This document shows, piece by piece, positions 16,877 to 26,436 of a stretch of DNA of 64,000 bases. The notes under the pieces are model-generated. The model did no database searches. It was given only the letters and a program-made list of their open reading frames with translations, and had not been told where the DNA came from. The stretch's first letter is position 1. The number at the start of each line of letters is the position of its first letter. Position numbers and translations under genes: made by a program. The stretch is from DATGUP01 sp035301265 (GTDB lineage Bacteria > Bacillota > Bacilli > Bacillales > Amphibacillaceae). The stretch lies in NCBI GenBank assembly GCA_035301265.1, contig DATGUP010000016.1, positions 25,211 to 89,210 of the forward strand. Reading direction: 5' to 3'.

Positions 16877-19636
16877 CTATTCTCGATATGTTTCCAACTG
16901 TTTCTCGATATCTGTCATAATTTCGGCAGCCTCTTCCCAATTGCCCTCTGCCAACGCTTGTTGATAAGCATCGAACAAATCGGCAAATTCGCGCAGCACT
17001 TCTTCAGAATCGAGGATTGGCTCGGATGGCTCATCACCATCTTCATCTAGCCGATCGTCTTTCGCCTCGTCGTCATCTGGCTCTTCTTGCTCGCTTTCCG
17101 GATCGATCAAATCGAGCATTTTATCCAGCGCTTGATCAAATGTCGGTTCCATGACAATCTTATCTTCATACGCTATAATAACGCGTTTTACTTCAGGCAG
17201 TGACGTTTCATTAGACGACTCCAAGTAGACGGGTTCAACATAGAAGACCGTATCCTCAATCGGAACGGCTAACAAGTTACCGCGTATAACCTTGGATCCG
17301 CCTTGTGACCATAAATTCAGCTGCTGAGAAATATGATCGTCTTGGTTAATCCGGTTTTCGATTTGCTGTGGTCCGTAAATGTTTTTCTGCTTAGGAAAAC
17401 GATACACAAACATCTCACCGTAATGGTCGCCATCGTTGCGGACACCAATCCAGGAAATCATGTTCTGTCTTTTCTTCGGCGTATATGGCATCATCAGAAT
17501 AAATTCTTCCTCATCATGTTCCGGAAGTGCCATCGTTATATAGTATGGCTCCATTACAATGTCCTCGTTAAAATACTTTTCGGTTGGAAACTGCCAAAAA
17601 TCTTCTCGATTATAGAAAACTTCTAAATCGGACATATGATACGTTCCATACATCTTCGCCTGTACAGAGAACAACTTTGCCGGATAACGGAAATGGTTTT
17701 GCACATCTTCAGGAACCTCAGTTGTCAATAAGTCTGGGAAAATGTTCTGATACGTCTGCATAATCGGATCGTCCGCATCGGCAACATAAAAATCAACTTC
17801 TCCCGTATAAGCGTTGATGACAACTTTCACTGAATTTCGGATATAATTTTCATTTCCTTTATGCGGTTCGGAATAAGGATAGCGTTCTGCCGTCAAATAC
17901 GCATCAATCATCCAGGCCAGACTGCCATCATCGCGTACAAAAATATACGGATCCTTTTCGTATTCGAAAAACGGCGCGATGCGTTTAACCCGATCCATAA
18001 TATTGCGTGTATCCAAGAGCTGACTTTCATCTGTTAGCTGATCGGAGACAAGCATGCGAAATGACCCTTCATTTAAAGAGAACAAGAATCGGTTAAAGCC
18101 TTGCATCGGAATCCCTGTATCAGCTTCAAAGCGAGTCGATTTATTTTCATCACCTGCCGGGTAGTCAAATTCATCCACTTTCGTCTTAACGATAACATTC
18201 GGATAATCCTCTTCACCGAAGTAGATTTGTGGTCGCTTAATATCTAATATTCCTTCAGGTGGAATATCGTTAATCATATATTCCGGCTGACCCGTCTTTG
18301 TCACATCATTGACATGGCTCATCGCCACACCATAACCGTGCGTATAACGTAAATAACGGTTTACCCACGTTTGCGCTTGTTCAGGGAGATCATCCATGCT
18401 GAGCTCTCTAGCACCGATAAAGACTTGCTCATAATCACCATTGATTTTATAGCGATCGATATCGACATCATTAAATTTGTAGTACGTCCGAATCGTCTGC
18501 TTTTGATTGTAGACCTCAAGGAGCGGTCGTGTGTCATTCACCCGGATATTTTCAACCGTTTTTTTATTCCGCTCAACCATTTTCTCATCAAGCGAATCGT
18601 TCCCCGGATGCTCTTTTTCTTCAATATCTTCCAGATCATATGCAGCTCGTGTATAGTTCAAATTATGCTCTAAATAAGGTTTTTCTTTGGAAAATTCATT
18701 CGGAGATACGACAAAATTTTGTACCACCACTGATGCCGCCTGTCCGGCAATGACAAGTACAACATAAAGCACAACCGGAACTGCCATGGCACGAAGCCGG
18801 CCGCGAACAAGGGATACGATCATCCAAATCGTCCCTATTACAGCTGCTCCAGCGAGCACATACGCTTTCGGAATATTGATCACATCATCGGTATAACTCA
18901 AACCGTAAACGACACTTTTTTGAAACAAGCTAACTCGATTCGTTAAAAGCGTCTCATAAGGGGCAAGCAAATGAAGGCCTGCCAATAATAAACCAATAAC
19001 GGCAAGCGTCACGCCCATATGCAGCTGAGCTGAACGATTAATCCGCCACATATGAAACACCGAATAAGCAGCGATTTCTACGAGTAAGAAAAAGATGCTC
19101 AAACCCATAAGAACGTAGATGATCCATTTTAAAAAAGGTAGAACAAACATATAAAAGGAAATATCAAGATCAAAAAATGGGTCCGTCTGGCCAAACTCAG
19201 CGTGATTCAAAAATTTCAACGTCCGTTCCCAGCCCAAGCTTTGCACAATGCTGCTGCCAAACAGGCCGATCACAACAGAAATGCCGATAAAAATCCACGT
19301 CATTTTCTTGCGATCGAGCATGATTTTCGGCAGCTGAATAGCATCAAAATGGCTCAAATACGAGCGCCGGATCCAGAACAACGTCACATAGGTCGTCAGA
19401 GCAAACAGGACAAACCCGGCAACAACAAGCGATATTTTGCTCTTTAAAATCGTCGTAAAAACTTGCGCAAACCCTAGCGTATCCATCCATATGTATTCCG
19501 TTAAGAACTGGAATACGACTAATGCAATAATGAATGCCAATAATAGAAACAGAACTGTATAGCCAATCCGGGACATAATTTTTTTCCATTTTTCCATCTG
19601 ATTCGTTGCAAATGGACTATCAAAATCCAAGCTCAT
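16877..19636 (-). CDS. UPF0182 family large membrane protein
   Basis: 919 residues, the usual length of UPF0182 (COG1615) proteins. Seven hydrophobic segments occupy the first 300 residues, then a long extracytoplasmic domain with the family blocks RYTHGYGVAMSHVN, PQIYFGEEDYPNVIV and KRQNMISWIGVRNDGDHYG. The C-terminus is very acidic (residues about 850-890). The function is unknown. The gene is monocistronic, with a terminator behind and a 357-base upstream region shared with the divergent oxidoreductase gene. Confidence 0.93.
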   Translation of the reverse strand: MSLDFDSPFATNQMEKWKKIMSRIGYTVLFLLLAFIIALVVFQFLTEYIWMDTLGFAQVFTTILKSKISLVVAGFVLFALTTYVTLFWIRRSYLSHFDAIQLPKIMLDRKKMTWIFIGISVVIGLFGSSIVQSLGWERTLKFLNHAEFGQTDPFFDLDISFYMFVLPFLKWIIYVLMGLSIFFLLVEIAAYSVFHMWRINRSAQLHMGVTLAVIGLLLAGLHLLAPYETLLTNRVSLFQKSVVYGLSYTDDVINIPKAYVLAGAAVIGTIWMIVSLVRGRLRAMAVPVVLYVVLVIAGQAASVVVQNFVVSPNEFSKEKPYLEHNLNYTRAAYDLEDIEEKEHPGNDSLDEKMVERNKKTVENIRVNDTRPLLEVYNQKQTIRTYYKFNDVDIDRYKINGDYEQVFIGARELSMDDLPEQAQTWVNRYLRYTHGYGVAMSHVNDVTKTGQPEYMINDIPPEGILDIKRPQIYFGEEDYPNVIVKTKVDEFDYPAGDENKSTRFEADTGIPMQGFNRFLFSLNEGSFRMLVSDQLTDESQLLDTRNIMDRVKRIAPFFEYEKDPYIFVRDDGSLAWMIDAYLTAERYPYSEPHKGNENYIRNSVKVVINAYTGEVDFYVADADDPIMQTYQNIFPDLLTTEVPEDVQNHFRYPAKLFSVQAKMYGTYHMSDLEVFYNREDFWQFPTEKYFNEDIVMEPYYITMALPEHDEEEFILMMPYTPKKRQNMISWIGVRNDGDHYGEMFVYRFPKQKNIYGPQQIENRINQDDHISQQLNLWSQGGSKVIRGNLLAVPIEDTVFYVEPVYLESSNETSLPEVKRVIIAYEDKIVMEPTFDQALDKMLDLIDPESEQEEPDDDEAKDDRLDEDGDEPSEPILDSEEVLREFADLFDAYQQALAEGNWEEAAEIMTDIEKQLETYRE

Positions 19637-19993
19637 TCTCCCCCCATTTATGTGTAGAATCTATTTGTCTTATTCCCATATTCCTGTTTCAATGTATATG
19701 CGCATTTTAAACTATCATTCTTCTATTGTAACATACGATTAAAAGAGCGAAAGAGTTTCATTGAAAAAGTGAAAAATGCCAATATAAATATACTCCAATT
19801 GGTCACAAACCGTAAAAACTTGCAGATGGATTCGCATGGTTATTGTCCTTAGTGAGCTCGGCTTATTTAGTTCTATAAGCCATTCTCTTTTTGCATATGT
19901 AACAGAATTTGCTTTTAGCAAAGCAAAGCACTTTTAATCTAAAAATTAGCATTATATGCTATTATTGATCCAACCAACCAAAGGAGGAGCGTC
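19637..19993. other. Divergent promoter region
   Basis: 357 bases between the divergent UPF0182 and quinone oxidoreductase genes. It must carry both promoters, but no single hexamer pair is convincing enough to place. AAGGAGG at 19981-19987 is the ribosome binding site of the rightward gene. Confidence 0.5.
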
Positions 19994-20971
19994 ATGAGAG
20001 CAATTATCGCTAAACAACCAGGAGGAGCAGAACAATTGCAAGTCATCGATCAACCAAAACCGGATCCAAAGGCAGGTGAATTGCTCGTTAAGGTAAAAGC
20101 GATCGGCATCAACAGAACAGACATCATCAACCGCGAAAGCACATCCGGCTATTTCGATCACCCGATTTTGGGCATCGAGGTTGCAGGTGTTGTGGAAAAA
20201 GCAGGTTCCAGCACAAATATTCAAACGGGTAAACCTGTTATGGGGCTCGTCAACGGTGGGGGATACGCTGAATATGCAGTCATGCCCGCTGACAGAGCTA
20301 TGCCAATTCCAGAAAACCTTTCCTTTGAACAGGCTGTAGCCATCCCTGAAGTCTTTTTGACAGCCTACCAAACGTTGTTTTGGCTTGGTAATCTAAAAGA
20401 AAACGAAACCGTGTTAATCCATGCGGGTGGAAGCGGAGTCGGGACCGCTGCCATACAACTCGCCAAACAACTCGCTAAAGCAAACGTCATCACAACCGCA
20501 GGAACAAAGGAGAAACTCGATTACTGCCGGACGTTAGGAGCTGATATCGGCATCAACTATAAAAATGAAAATTTTGCTGAAGAAGTCATGAAAACGACAC
20601 AAAATGAAGGTGTCGACTTAATCCTTGATTTTATCGGAGCATCGTATTGGCAGAAAAATCTCCGTAGCATTAAAGTCGACGGACGCTGGATTTTGATTGG
20701 AACTCTGGGCGGCTCGGAATTGGAGCATGTCAACCTCATGGACATCATGGCCAAGCGCATTCGTCTGCAAGGCACATTGCTCACACCGCGGAGTGATCAA
20801 TATAAAGCAGAGTTGACAAAAGAATTTTCAGCAAAAGCATGGAACCTTTTCAAAACCGGCTGGTTAAAACCGGTGCTTGATAAAACATTTCCGTTTGAAC
20901 AAGTGCAAGAAGCCCATAAATATATGGAGAACAATAAAAATATCGGCAAGATTGTATTGTGGGTGGAGTAA
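19994..20971 (+). CDS. Zinc-independent quinone oxidoreductase (MDR superfamily)
   Basis: 325 residues of the medium-chain dehydrogenase/reductase fold. The N-terminal VKVKAIGINRTDIINRE and the nucleotide-binding HAGGSGVGTAAIQLAKQ are typical of the PIG3/TP53I3-type NADPH:quinone oxidoreductases. No catalytic or structural zinc Cys cluster is present. It reduces quinones or related electrophiles using NADPH. The start follows AGGAGG by seven bases. No operon partner. Confidence 0.9.
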   Translation: MRAIIAKQPGGAEQLQVIDQPKPDPKAGELLVKVKAIGINRTDIINRESTSGYFDHPILGIEVAGVVEKAGSSTNIQTGKPVMGLVNGGGYAEYAVMPADRAMPIPENLSFEQAVAIPEVFLTAYQTLFWLGNLKENETVLIHAGGSGVGTAAIQLAKQLAKANVITTAGTKEKLDYCRTLGADIGINYKNENFAEEVMKTTQNEGVDLILDFIGASYWQKNLRSIKVDGRWILIGTLGGSELEHVNLMDIMAKRIRLQGTLLTPRSDQYKAELTKEFSAKAWNLFKTGWLKPVLDKTFPFEQVQEAHKYMENNKNIGKIVLWVE

Positions 20972-21117
20972 TTCAGCACGAGCATATATAAAAGATGCGC
21001 GCACAATATCATTGCGGAAAGACTGAATCGAAAAAGAGGAGCAAGCTGGGATACATCTTATTTAAATCTAAGATCCATTTAAACAAATGATGCCATTGGT
21101 AGCTTGTTATTTAGTTA

Positions 21118-21246
21118 TTACAACAAACGATATAAAACAATTTCACACCCCGCTGTTAGAAAACGAATCTCCCGTTCAGTGAAAGTATCCCAGCCAACTT
21201 TCTCAATTAACGAAAAAACAGGGGGAAGTTTTCTCTCGATTTTCAT
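21118..21246 (-). pseudogene. 42-codon C-terminal-like remnant downstream of the PTS operon
   Basis: A leftward frame 28 bases behind the EIIA stop encodes about 42 residues (MKIERKLPPVFSLIEK, then GWDTFTEREIRFLTAGCEIV). The amino-acid pattern looks like a real protein C-terminus, but there is no ribosome binding site and no N-terminal domain. It may be the end of a former sugar-metabolism gene of this operon left by a deletion, or a small gene. I do not recognise the family. Confidence 0.4.
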
Positions 21247-21274
21247 TATTAAGTCATGCTTCATTATAACCATA

Positions 21275-21697
21275 TCAAATGCCATCTGAAAGGTCCAAAG
21301 TAGATTCTTTCTTTTTCTTCCACTTAAATGGCTTGATATTGTCCTTTCCTTCTTTTAATACCGTTTCAACAAAGAAATCTACATCTTGTTCGCGCTGAAA
21401 CAACCCACTTAATAACATAGGAGAATTTGTTCCGCCAATAACACGGACTTTTTCTTTTGTTGAGGCAATGCGAGAGCTCACATTAAATGGAGTTCCACCT
21501 GCTAAATCGGCAAAGCAAACAACACCAGAGCCAGTATCCACCTTTGTAATAGCAGCTTCCAGTTCATCATGCAATTTATCGGTATCTTCCTCAAATGAAA
21601 CAACTTCTACTTGAGAAACGTCGCCTGCAATCAACTGTACTGATTGCAAAATCCCATTTGGAAACGAGCCATGCCCTGTTATAACAAATCCTATCAT
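21275..21697 (-). CDS. PTS mannose-family EIIA component
   Basis: 140 residues. His9 in VITGHGSFPNG is the phosphorylated residue of the Man-family EIIA domain, and VCFADLAGGTPFNVSSR is the second signature. It passes phosphate from HPr to EIIB. It is the last intact gene of a four-gene leftward operon (IIB, IIC, IID, IIA). The sugar is not identifiable; sequence style resembles N-acetylgalactosamine/glucosaminate-type systems more than ManXYZ, but weakly so. Confidence 0.92.
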   Translation of the reverse strand: MIGFVITGHGSFPNGILQSVQLIAGDVSQVEVVSFEEDTDKLHDELEAAITKVDTGSGVVCFADLAGGTPFNVSSRIASTKEKVRVIGGTNSPMLLSGLFQREQDVDFFVETVLKEGKDNIKPFKWKKKKESTLDLSDGI

Positions 21698-21761
21698 GTT
21701 ATCTCCTCTCTCATGCTGTTGTATAGTGCATTAATTAGCTTAGACACCTTTCTGAGATCAT

Positions 21762-22583
21762 CTACATAATATTAAAAAATGAACCGAGCAAACCGACAAC
21801 AACTGTTATGCCAATCAGCCATAACGGGGATAAACCTCTTTTTAAAAGCCAATACATCAAAAGCGTATACCCGAGCGGAATTAATGCCGGCATAATTTCA
21901 TCGAGAACGTCTGCTTGAATATCGAGCTCTGCTTCTCCTTGTTTCCAAACATAATCGATATTAAAATCAACGTAAGTTGCAATTAATCCCCCTACAACTG
22001 TCAATCCAACAATGGAAGCAGCGCGCGAAACTTTTTGCGTTGCTTCTTTGAGTTTAGCAATCGCCTTCACACCTGTTTTATAACCATAGTGCATCAGCCC
22101 AAAACGCGCTCCAAAGTGAATCGCATTAAACAAAAGAACAAACACAATTGGTCCGAAAATATTTCCGTCTTTAGCCAACGAAGCGCCAATTCCCGCTGTA
22201 ATCGGTAGCATCGTTAAATAAAACAAGGCATCTCCGATTCCGCCAAGCGGACCCATGGTAGCAACTTTAATACCACGAATCGTTTCCCTATTCTCTTTAC
22301 TTTGCTCCATTGCCAAAATAACACCCATTATAAATGTCACATCAAACGGATGGGTGTTAAAAAACTCCAAATGGTCTTTCATTGCCTTGCTTAAATCTTG
22401 TTTATTTTTATGAATATGCCTAAGTCCAGGCAAGATTGAAAACAACCATCCACCCGCTTGCATTCGCTCATAATTAAAAGAAGCCTGCAAAAACAATGAT
22501 CGATAAACGAGATAATTCAGCTGTCTCTTACTAAGTGGAGCTGCCTTGGTCGTATCCTCATATACATAATCATTAGATGCCAT
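21762..22583 (-). CDS. PTS mannose-family EIID component
   Basis: 273 residues. The N-terminal RSLFLQASFNYERMQAGG and the central GIKVATMGPLGGIGDALFY are diagnostic of EIID. It forms the membrane channel with EIIC. Its start overlaps the EIIC stop by 11 bases, so the two are translationally coupled. About 65 bases separate it from EIIA. Confidence 0.95.
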   Translation of the reverse strand: MASNDYVYEDTTKAAPLSKRQLNYLVYRSLFLQASFNYERMQAGGWLFSILPGLRHIHKNKQDLSKAMKDHLEFFNTHPFDVTFIMGVILAMEQSKENRETIRGIKVATMGPLGGIGDALFYLTMLPITAGIGASLAKDGNIFGPIVFVLLFNAIHFGARFGLMHYGYKTGVKAIAKLKEATQKVSRAASIVGLTVVGGLIATYVDFNIDYVWKQGEAELDIQADVLDEIMPALIPLGYTLLMYWLLKRGLSPLWLIGITVVVGLLGSFFNIM

Positions 22584-23343
22584 CGGTTAACTCCTCCTCT
22601 CCAGGGGTATGAGTGGGCTCATTCTTTTTATTTTGATAAAAATCATACAATGCAATCGCAAGCCCGATAAGCGAAATACCTAAAATGGGCAATTCTAAAT
22701 AAGCCGCTAATATAAAACCGACGATGAAAAACATAATATACTCAACTTTCATCATGATTCGTAATAACATCGCAAATCCGATAGCAGGCATAATGCCCCC
22801 AGCAATAGATAATCCATCGATAATCCATTCGGGAACTACTTCAACCGCTGCGCCGGCTTTTTCTGCTCCGAAGTAGATTGGCAGAAAGGCAATAAATGCG
22901 TTAAATATAAAGTGAATCGCCACTCCTAAATAGTTAATCCATTCAATCCCACGATAATTGGCCTCTAACGCAAACTGATCAGCCTTATGCATTGCTGGTG
23001 CAAGAGCTGTAAAAAGTAATGTAATCAAAGCTTGAACCGCTACTGCAAAAGGAATTGCCACTCCTATAGCTACTTCTGGATCATGACCAGCAATGATCCC
23101 AAAAGCTGTTCCAATCGTACCACCAATCACAACATTTGGCGGCTGCGCTCCTGCAAGCGGTACCATCCCCATCCAAATTAATTCTAATGTACCTCCAACC
23201 ATTAAACCGGTCATCACATCGCCTAGTATTAAACCGACGACAAGACCGGTCACAACGGGGCGATGAATGTGCGTAAGGCCAACGTACATATCAATGCCAA
23301 TAATACCTGCCCACAAAGCAATTAAAATCGCTTCCAGTAACAT
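22573..23343 (-). CDS. PTS mannose-family EIIC component
   Basis: 256 residues with multiple membrane helices. The block GVAIPFAVAVQALI and the conserved N-terminal GIDMYVGLTHIHRPVVTG region belong to the EIIC sorbose/mannose family. It carries the sugar-binding transmembrane domain. There is a 190-base gap to EIIB upstream, AT-rich and without a gene or convincing terminator. Confidence 0.94.
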   Translation of the reverse strand: MLLEAILIALWAGIIGIDMYVGLTHIHRPVVTGLVVGLILGDVMTGLMVGGTLELIWMGMVPLAGAQPPNVVIGGTIGTAFGIIAGHDPEVAIGVAIPFAVAVQALITLLFTALAPAMHKADQFALEANYRGIEWINYLGVAIHFIFNAFIAFLPIYFGAEKAGAAVEVVPEWIIDGLSIAGGIMPAIGFAMLLRIMMKVEYIMFFIVGFILAAYLELPILGISLIGLAIALYDFYQNKKNEPTHTPGEEELTDGI

Positions 23344-23535
23344 TTAATCTCCCTTCCTTTTTATGCCCCGAAATTTGTTTGCTCGCCTCAGAGCAAAACA
23401 ACTGTATTTCCAATTAACATGCAAAAAATTCATGATTCATGATACTACCGAAATAGGAAATATATTAGCACCTACGTTACAGTTTTTTAATACGAAAACT
23501 TCAATCGTCTATTATTGTTATAAGAGCGAATGACG

Positions 23536-24018
23536 TTACAATAGATCCATTATATTTTGGCTTCGATCTGTCGGTACTTTGCGCACGTCCATTTCAACAC
23601 CTAATTCGTCCAATTTCTTAAATGCTTCTATATCCTTTTCATCAACCGATATCGTTGATGTGATTTGTTTTTTTCCTTCCTCGTAATGCATATTCCCAAC
23701 GTTAAGTTTATCGATAGGTACACCGCCTTCTTTCAATTTCAAAGCATCATGTACATCGCGTACAACTAAAAATATCTTCTGACGAGGTGATGCCTTATGA
23801 ATGATGTCAATTGTCTTTTGCAAAGAAAAATAACGTGTTTGAATAACATCCGGAAGTACCATATCCATTAGATTTTGCTGGACTTCATCAGCTGAGACTT
23901 CATCATTTGCCACGACAACCAGATTGGCACCAAGATGGTTTGTCCAGGTCACTCCTACTTGACCATGAATTAAACGGTTATCGATTCTTGTTAACAAAAT
24001 ATTTGGTCCTTCTGCCAT
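23536..24018 (-). CDS. PTS mannose-family EIIB component
   Basis: 160 residues. His18 in RIDNRLIHGQVGVTW is the phospho-acceptor. The start at 24018 is chosen because AGGAG lies nine bases upstream of it, whereas the next ATG upstream directly abuts the same AGGAG. It is the first intact PTS gene, lying downstream of a decayed GntR regulator whose promoter now drives the operon. Confidence 0.93.
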   Translation of the reverse strand: MAEGPNILLTRIDNRLIHGQVGVTWTNHLGANLVVVANDEVSADEVQQNLMDMVLPDVIQTRYFSLQKTIDIIHKASPRQKIFLVVRDVHDALKLKEGGVPIDKLNVGNMHYEEGKKQITSTISVDEKDIEAFKKLDELGVEMDVRKVPTDRSQNIMDLL

Positions 24019-24147
24019 TTTACTCATCTCCTAATCATTATTGGTATCGGTTTCGAAAAAGCCTTTTGCGGTCATGTTGTCATAACCAGTATATTTTTTA
24101 AAATATGCTATTAAGCTATGCAAAACCCAATCGCAAGCGATGATCGC

Positions 24148-24494
24148 TTATGACGTTAATTCTGCGGTATAGGCGAATTTATTACCATGTGCGACGCTAA
24201 CAGTATATTCAATCAAAGTATCATTATGATAAGCAAAACGCTTTATATAAACCTCATCCAATAGTTCAAGATTCATTTTCCCTGCCAATCGTTCATCCAC
24301 GGCAATCATTTGGAATGACAATACATGTGTAGCAGGTGCTTTCCCAGTTTCTTCATTTCTTCTGTAAAACTATATTATTTTACTAGATTTCGATAATAAG
24401 ATTGAGGTGCAACAAACGTTTCCTTCTTGCGCAGCTTGTTAATATAACCTTCCCTTTCTAATTCCTGCAACGTTTGTCTAACGGTAATCTCACC
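24148..24494 (-). pseudogene. GntR/HutC (UTRA) transcriptional regulator, decayed
   Basis: On the minus strand one frame reads ITVRQTLQELEREGYINKL followed by KETFVAP, the second half of a GntR winged helix, and then hits a stop. Shifted frames continue with FTEEMKKLGK and MIAVDERLAGKMNLELLDEV, parts of a UTRA effector domain, ending at 24148. The first half of the DNA-binding domain is missing and at least two frameshifts or stops interrupt the rest. It would have controlled the downstream PTS operon. Confidence 0.8.
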
Positions 24495-24508
24495 TCCTAT
24501 GAATTTTA

Positions 24509-24525
24509 ACTGGTTATAACCAACT
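24509..24525. promoter_or_regulatory. GntR/HutC-type operator palindrome
   Basis: TGGTTATAACCA (24511-24522) is a perfect 12-base palindrome within AACTGGTTATAACCAACT. Form and spacing resemble NagR/DasR-type (HutC subfamily) sites. It lies just downstream of the -10 box of the PTS promoter, where a repressor would block transcription. Confidence 0.65.
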
Positions 24526-24531
24526 ATCTAT

Positions 24532-24560
24532 ATTGTAAAATACTTTAATCTTGATGTAAA
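24532..24560 (-). promoter_or_regulatory. Sigma-A promoter of the PTS operon
   Basis: On the minus strand TTTACA (24555-24560), a 17-base spacer, and TACAAT (24532-24537). It is followed at once by the operator palindrome. Each hexamer has five of six consensus bases. Confidence 0.75.
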
Positions 24561-24802
24561 GCCTTTCACATGAAAATAAAAATGATCATTCATTTGAAAG
24601 TATTTATTTATAGCAATTGTATTTGACCTTTTGCGTACACATATTATCCATCATCGTACGACAATGACTTAACCAATGATAAAGCCAAAATAAATAATAC
24701 ACATAGTTATTAAACATTAAAGAAGCTAGTAATTTCCACAAAACATGTGGAAAGGAGATCACTCTAACGTTACCTAGCATTAAAATACCTGGAAAATATA
24801 AC
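24561..24802. other. Intergenic, no gene seen
   Basis: AT-rich stretch between the PTS promoter and the sortase terminator. A CCACAAAACATGTGG palindrome (about 24737-24751) is the only notable structure and has no obvious role. Confidence 0.45.
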
Positions 24803-24835
24803 AGACAGCCTTTATCGATTTGTCGAGGCTGTCTC
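24803..24835 (-). terminator. Terminator behind the haem-uptake/sortase operon
   Basis: On the minus strand GACAGCC pairs with GGCTGTC around a loop containing a secondary TCGA stem, followed by a weak T-rich tail. It lies five bases past the sortase stop. Confidence 0.65.
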
Positions 24836-24839
24836 TACA

Positions 24840-25637
24840 TTATCCCTTTTCTTTTTTCGTCAGTTTAGCTTGAACAACAAGGCGACCTTCATCTTCATCC
24901 AATTCATAATCACACGTTGATAATGTAATGATTTGATCATCAGTATCCACGTCAACGTCTGTTTCGTATAGCGACTCATTGCGAATATCTGCAAGCAGTT
25001 GTTCAAAGTCTTCATCACTATCAAAATCAGTTTGGATGTAATTGAAGTCCGTTGTTGTATTGTAAACGGCAAAAATTTCCGCATTGTAACTGTCATACAG
25101 TGTATCAAAGTCAAATGTCCGGTGATTTGTAAAAAAGTCTCGATCCAAAAATTTTGTTAAATGCTTAAACATCGACCCGTCTTTCATGCGATGACCATAT
25201 ATAATTGTGTTGCGGCCGAGGGATTCAATATGGTTGCGGAAATCCATGAAAATGCTTCCAGCACTAGATTCATTTTTATTAAAATCTTGTGTTAAGTAAT
25301 CGGTGTTATTTTGTGATTGCACGATAGGATAGTCGATATTAGTATCGTCAATCGCAATCCAGCCGACAACGTCTGGATTTTGGTCAAGTAATTCAATAAA
25401 TTCCGGACGCACGCTACGGTTTGGTGCGTGTTTATCTCCTTTATCCCGTTCTTTCTTCTCTGCAGAAGCAGCCTCATGAAAGGTTTCCCGAACATCGTTG
25501 GTGACCTGTTGATTTTGGTAGTAATCTTTGCAAATATCAATGAGTCCGTACGCCGCATAGATGATAATACCGATACAAACAATTGTTATCACTTTCGATG
25601 CATACCTTTTAAGCTTGGATCGCTTACCTTCTCTCAT
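24840..25637 (-). CDS. srtB: Class B sortase
   Basis: 265 residues with one N-terminal membrane anchor (about residues 13-32). The catalytic block IITLSTCDYE gives Cys242, and GRNTIIYGHRMKDGSMF holds the catalytic His. The Arg is in DEGRLVVQ. Sortase B links NPQTN/NPKTG-type proteins to peptidoglycan; the NPKTG protein at 28483-29268 in the same operon is its obvious substrate. An ATG at 25637 is preferred to an upstream GTG that would sit inside the ribosome binding site. Confidence 0.95.
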   Translation of the reverse strand: MREGKRSKLKRYASKVITIVCIGIIIYAAYGLIDICKDYYQNQQVTNDVRETFHEAASAEKKERDKGDKHAPNRSVRPEFIELLDQNPDVVGWIAIDDTNIDYPIVQSQNNTDYLTQDFNKNESSAGSIFMDFRNHIESLGRNTIIYGHRMKDGSMFKHLTKFLDRDFFTNHRTFDFDTLYDSYNAEIFAVYNTTTDFNYIQTDFDSDEDFEQLLADIRNESLYETDVDVDTDDQIITLSTCDYELDEDEGRLVVQAKLTKKEKG

Positions 25638-25665
25638 GGCGCATATCACCCCTTTTCATTGTCAG

Positions 25666-26436
25666 CTAAATCCCTAGTGGAACAATATACATGCCGACAT
25701 CATCATCCTGTTTCACAATCACATTAACGCCATAAACATCATAAATCAACTGCTTCGTCACAGTCGTCTGCGGCGCCCCTCTTGCCACAATTCGACCTTG
25801 TTTCATAGCGATAACCGTATCGCTGTATTGAATCGCTTGATTGATATCATGTAACACCATGACAATTGTCAGATTATGTTCATCACACAAACGTTTGATC
25901 AATTCTAAAACTTCGTATTGATAATAAATGTCTAGATTTGCTGTTGGTTCATCCAAAAATAAAAGCGGTGTATTTTGAGCAAGGGCCATAGCGATCCAAG
26001 CTCGTTGTTGCTGACCACCTGATAACGTGTCAATCAGGTCATGTCGCTTGTCGTACAATCCGGTGCATTTTAAAGCCCATTCCACCATCGCTTCATCTTG
26101 CTCTGACTTCAAAGAAAACGCCTTTTTATGCGGAAGTCGCCCGTAGTAAACCAATTTTTCCACCGTCATATCAGCAGGGGCTACGTTTTGTTGGTGAACT
26201 ACACCGAGCATGCGAGCCAATTCTTTCGGCTTATATTGGTTAATCGCTTTCCCGTCTAAAACGACGTGTCCTTCCTGCGGCTGGAGATTATCCGTCAATA
26301 CACCCAACAACGTCGATTTACCAGAGCCATTCGGACCAATAATCGTAGTAATTTCCCCTTTTTTAATGGTGCCGTTGATATGATGCAGACGTTTGATTCC
26401 ATCATGATAAGCAAACGAAATATCTTTAATTTCCAT
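25666..26436 (-). CDS. Haem/iron ABC transporter ATP-binding protein
   Basis: 256 residues of the FecE/FhuC type. Walker A GPNGSGKST, signature LSGGQQQRAWIAMALAQ, Walker B LLFLDEPTANLD and the switch His in VLHDIN are all intact. It powers the permease encoded just upstream, whose 3' end it overlaps by 11 bases. Its place between an Isd-type permease and sortase B argues for haem import. It corresponds to the ATPase of Bacillus Isd operons. Confidence 0.92.
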   Translation of the reverse strand: MEIKDISFAYHDGIKRLHHINGTIKKGEITTIIGPNGSGKSTLLGVLTDNLQPQEGHVVLDGKAINQYKPKELARMLGVVHQQNVAPADMTVEKLVYYGRLPHKKAFSLKSEQDEAMVEWALKCTGLYDKRHDLIDTLSGGQQQRAWIAMALAQNTPLLFLDEPTANLDIYYQYEVLELIKRLCDEHNLTIVMVLHDINQAIQYSDTVIAMKQGRIVARGAPQTTVTKQLIYDVYGVNVIVKQDDDVGMYIVPLGI

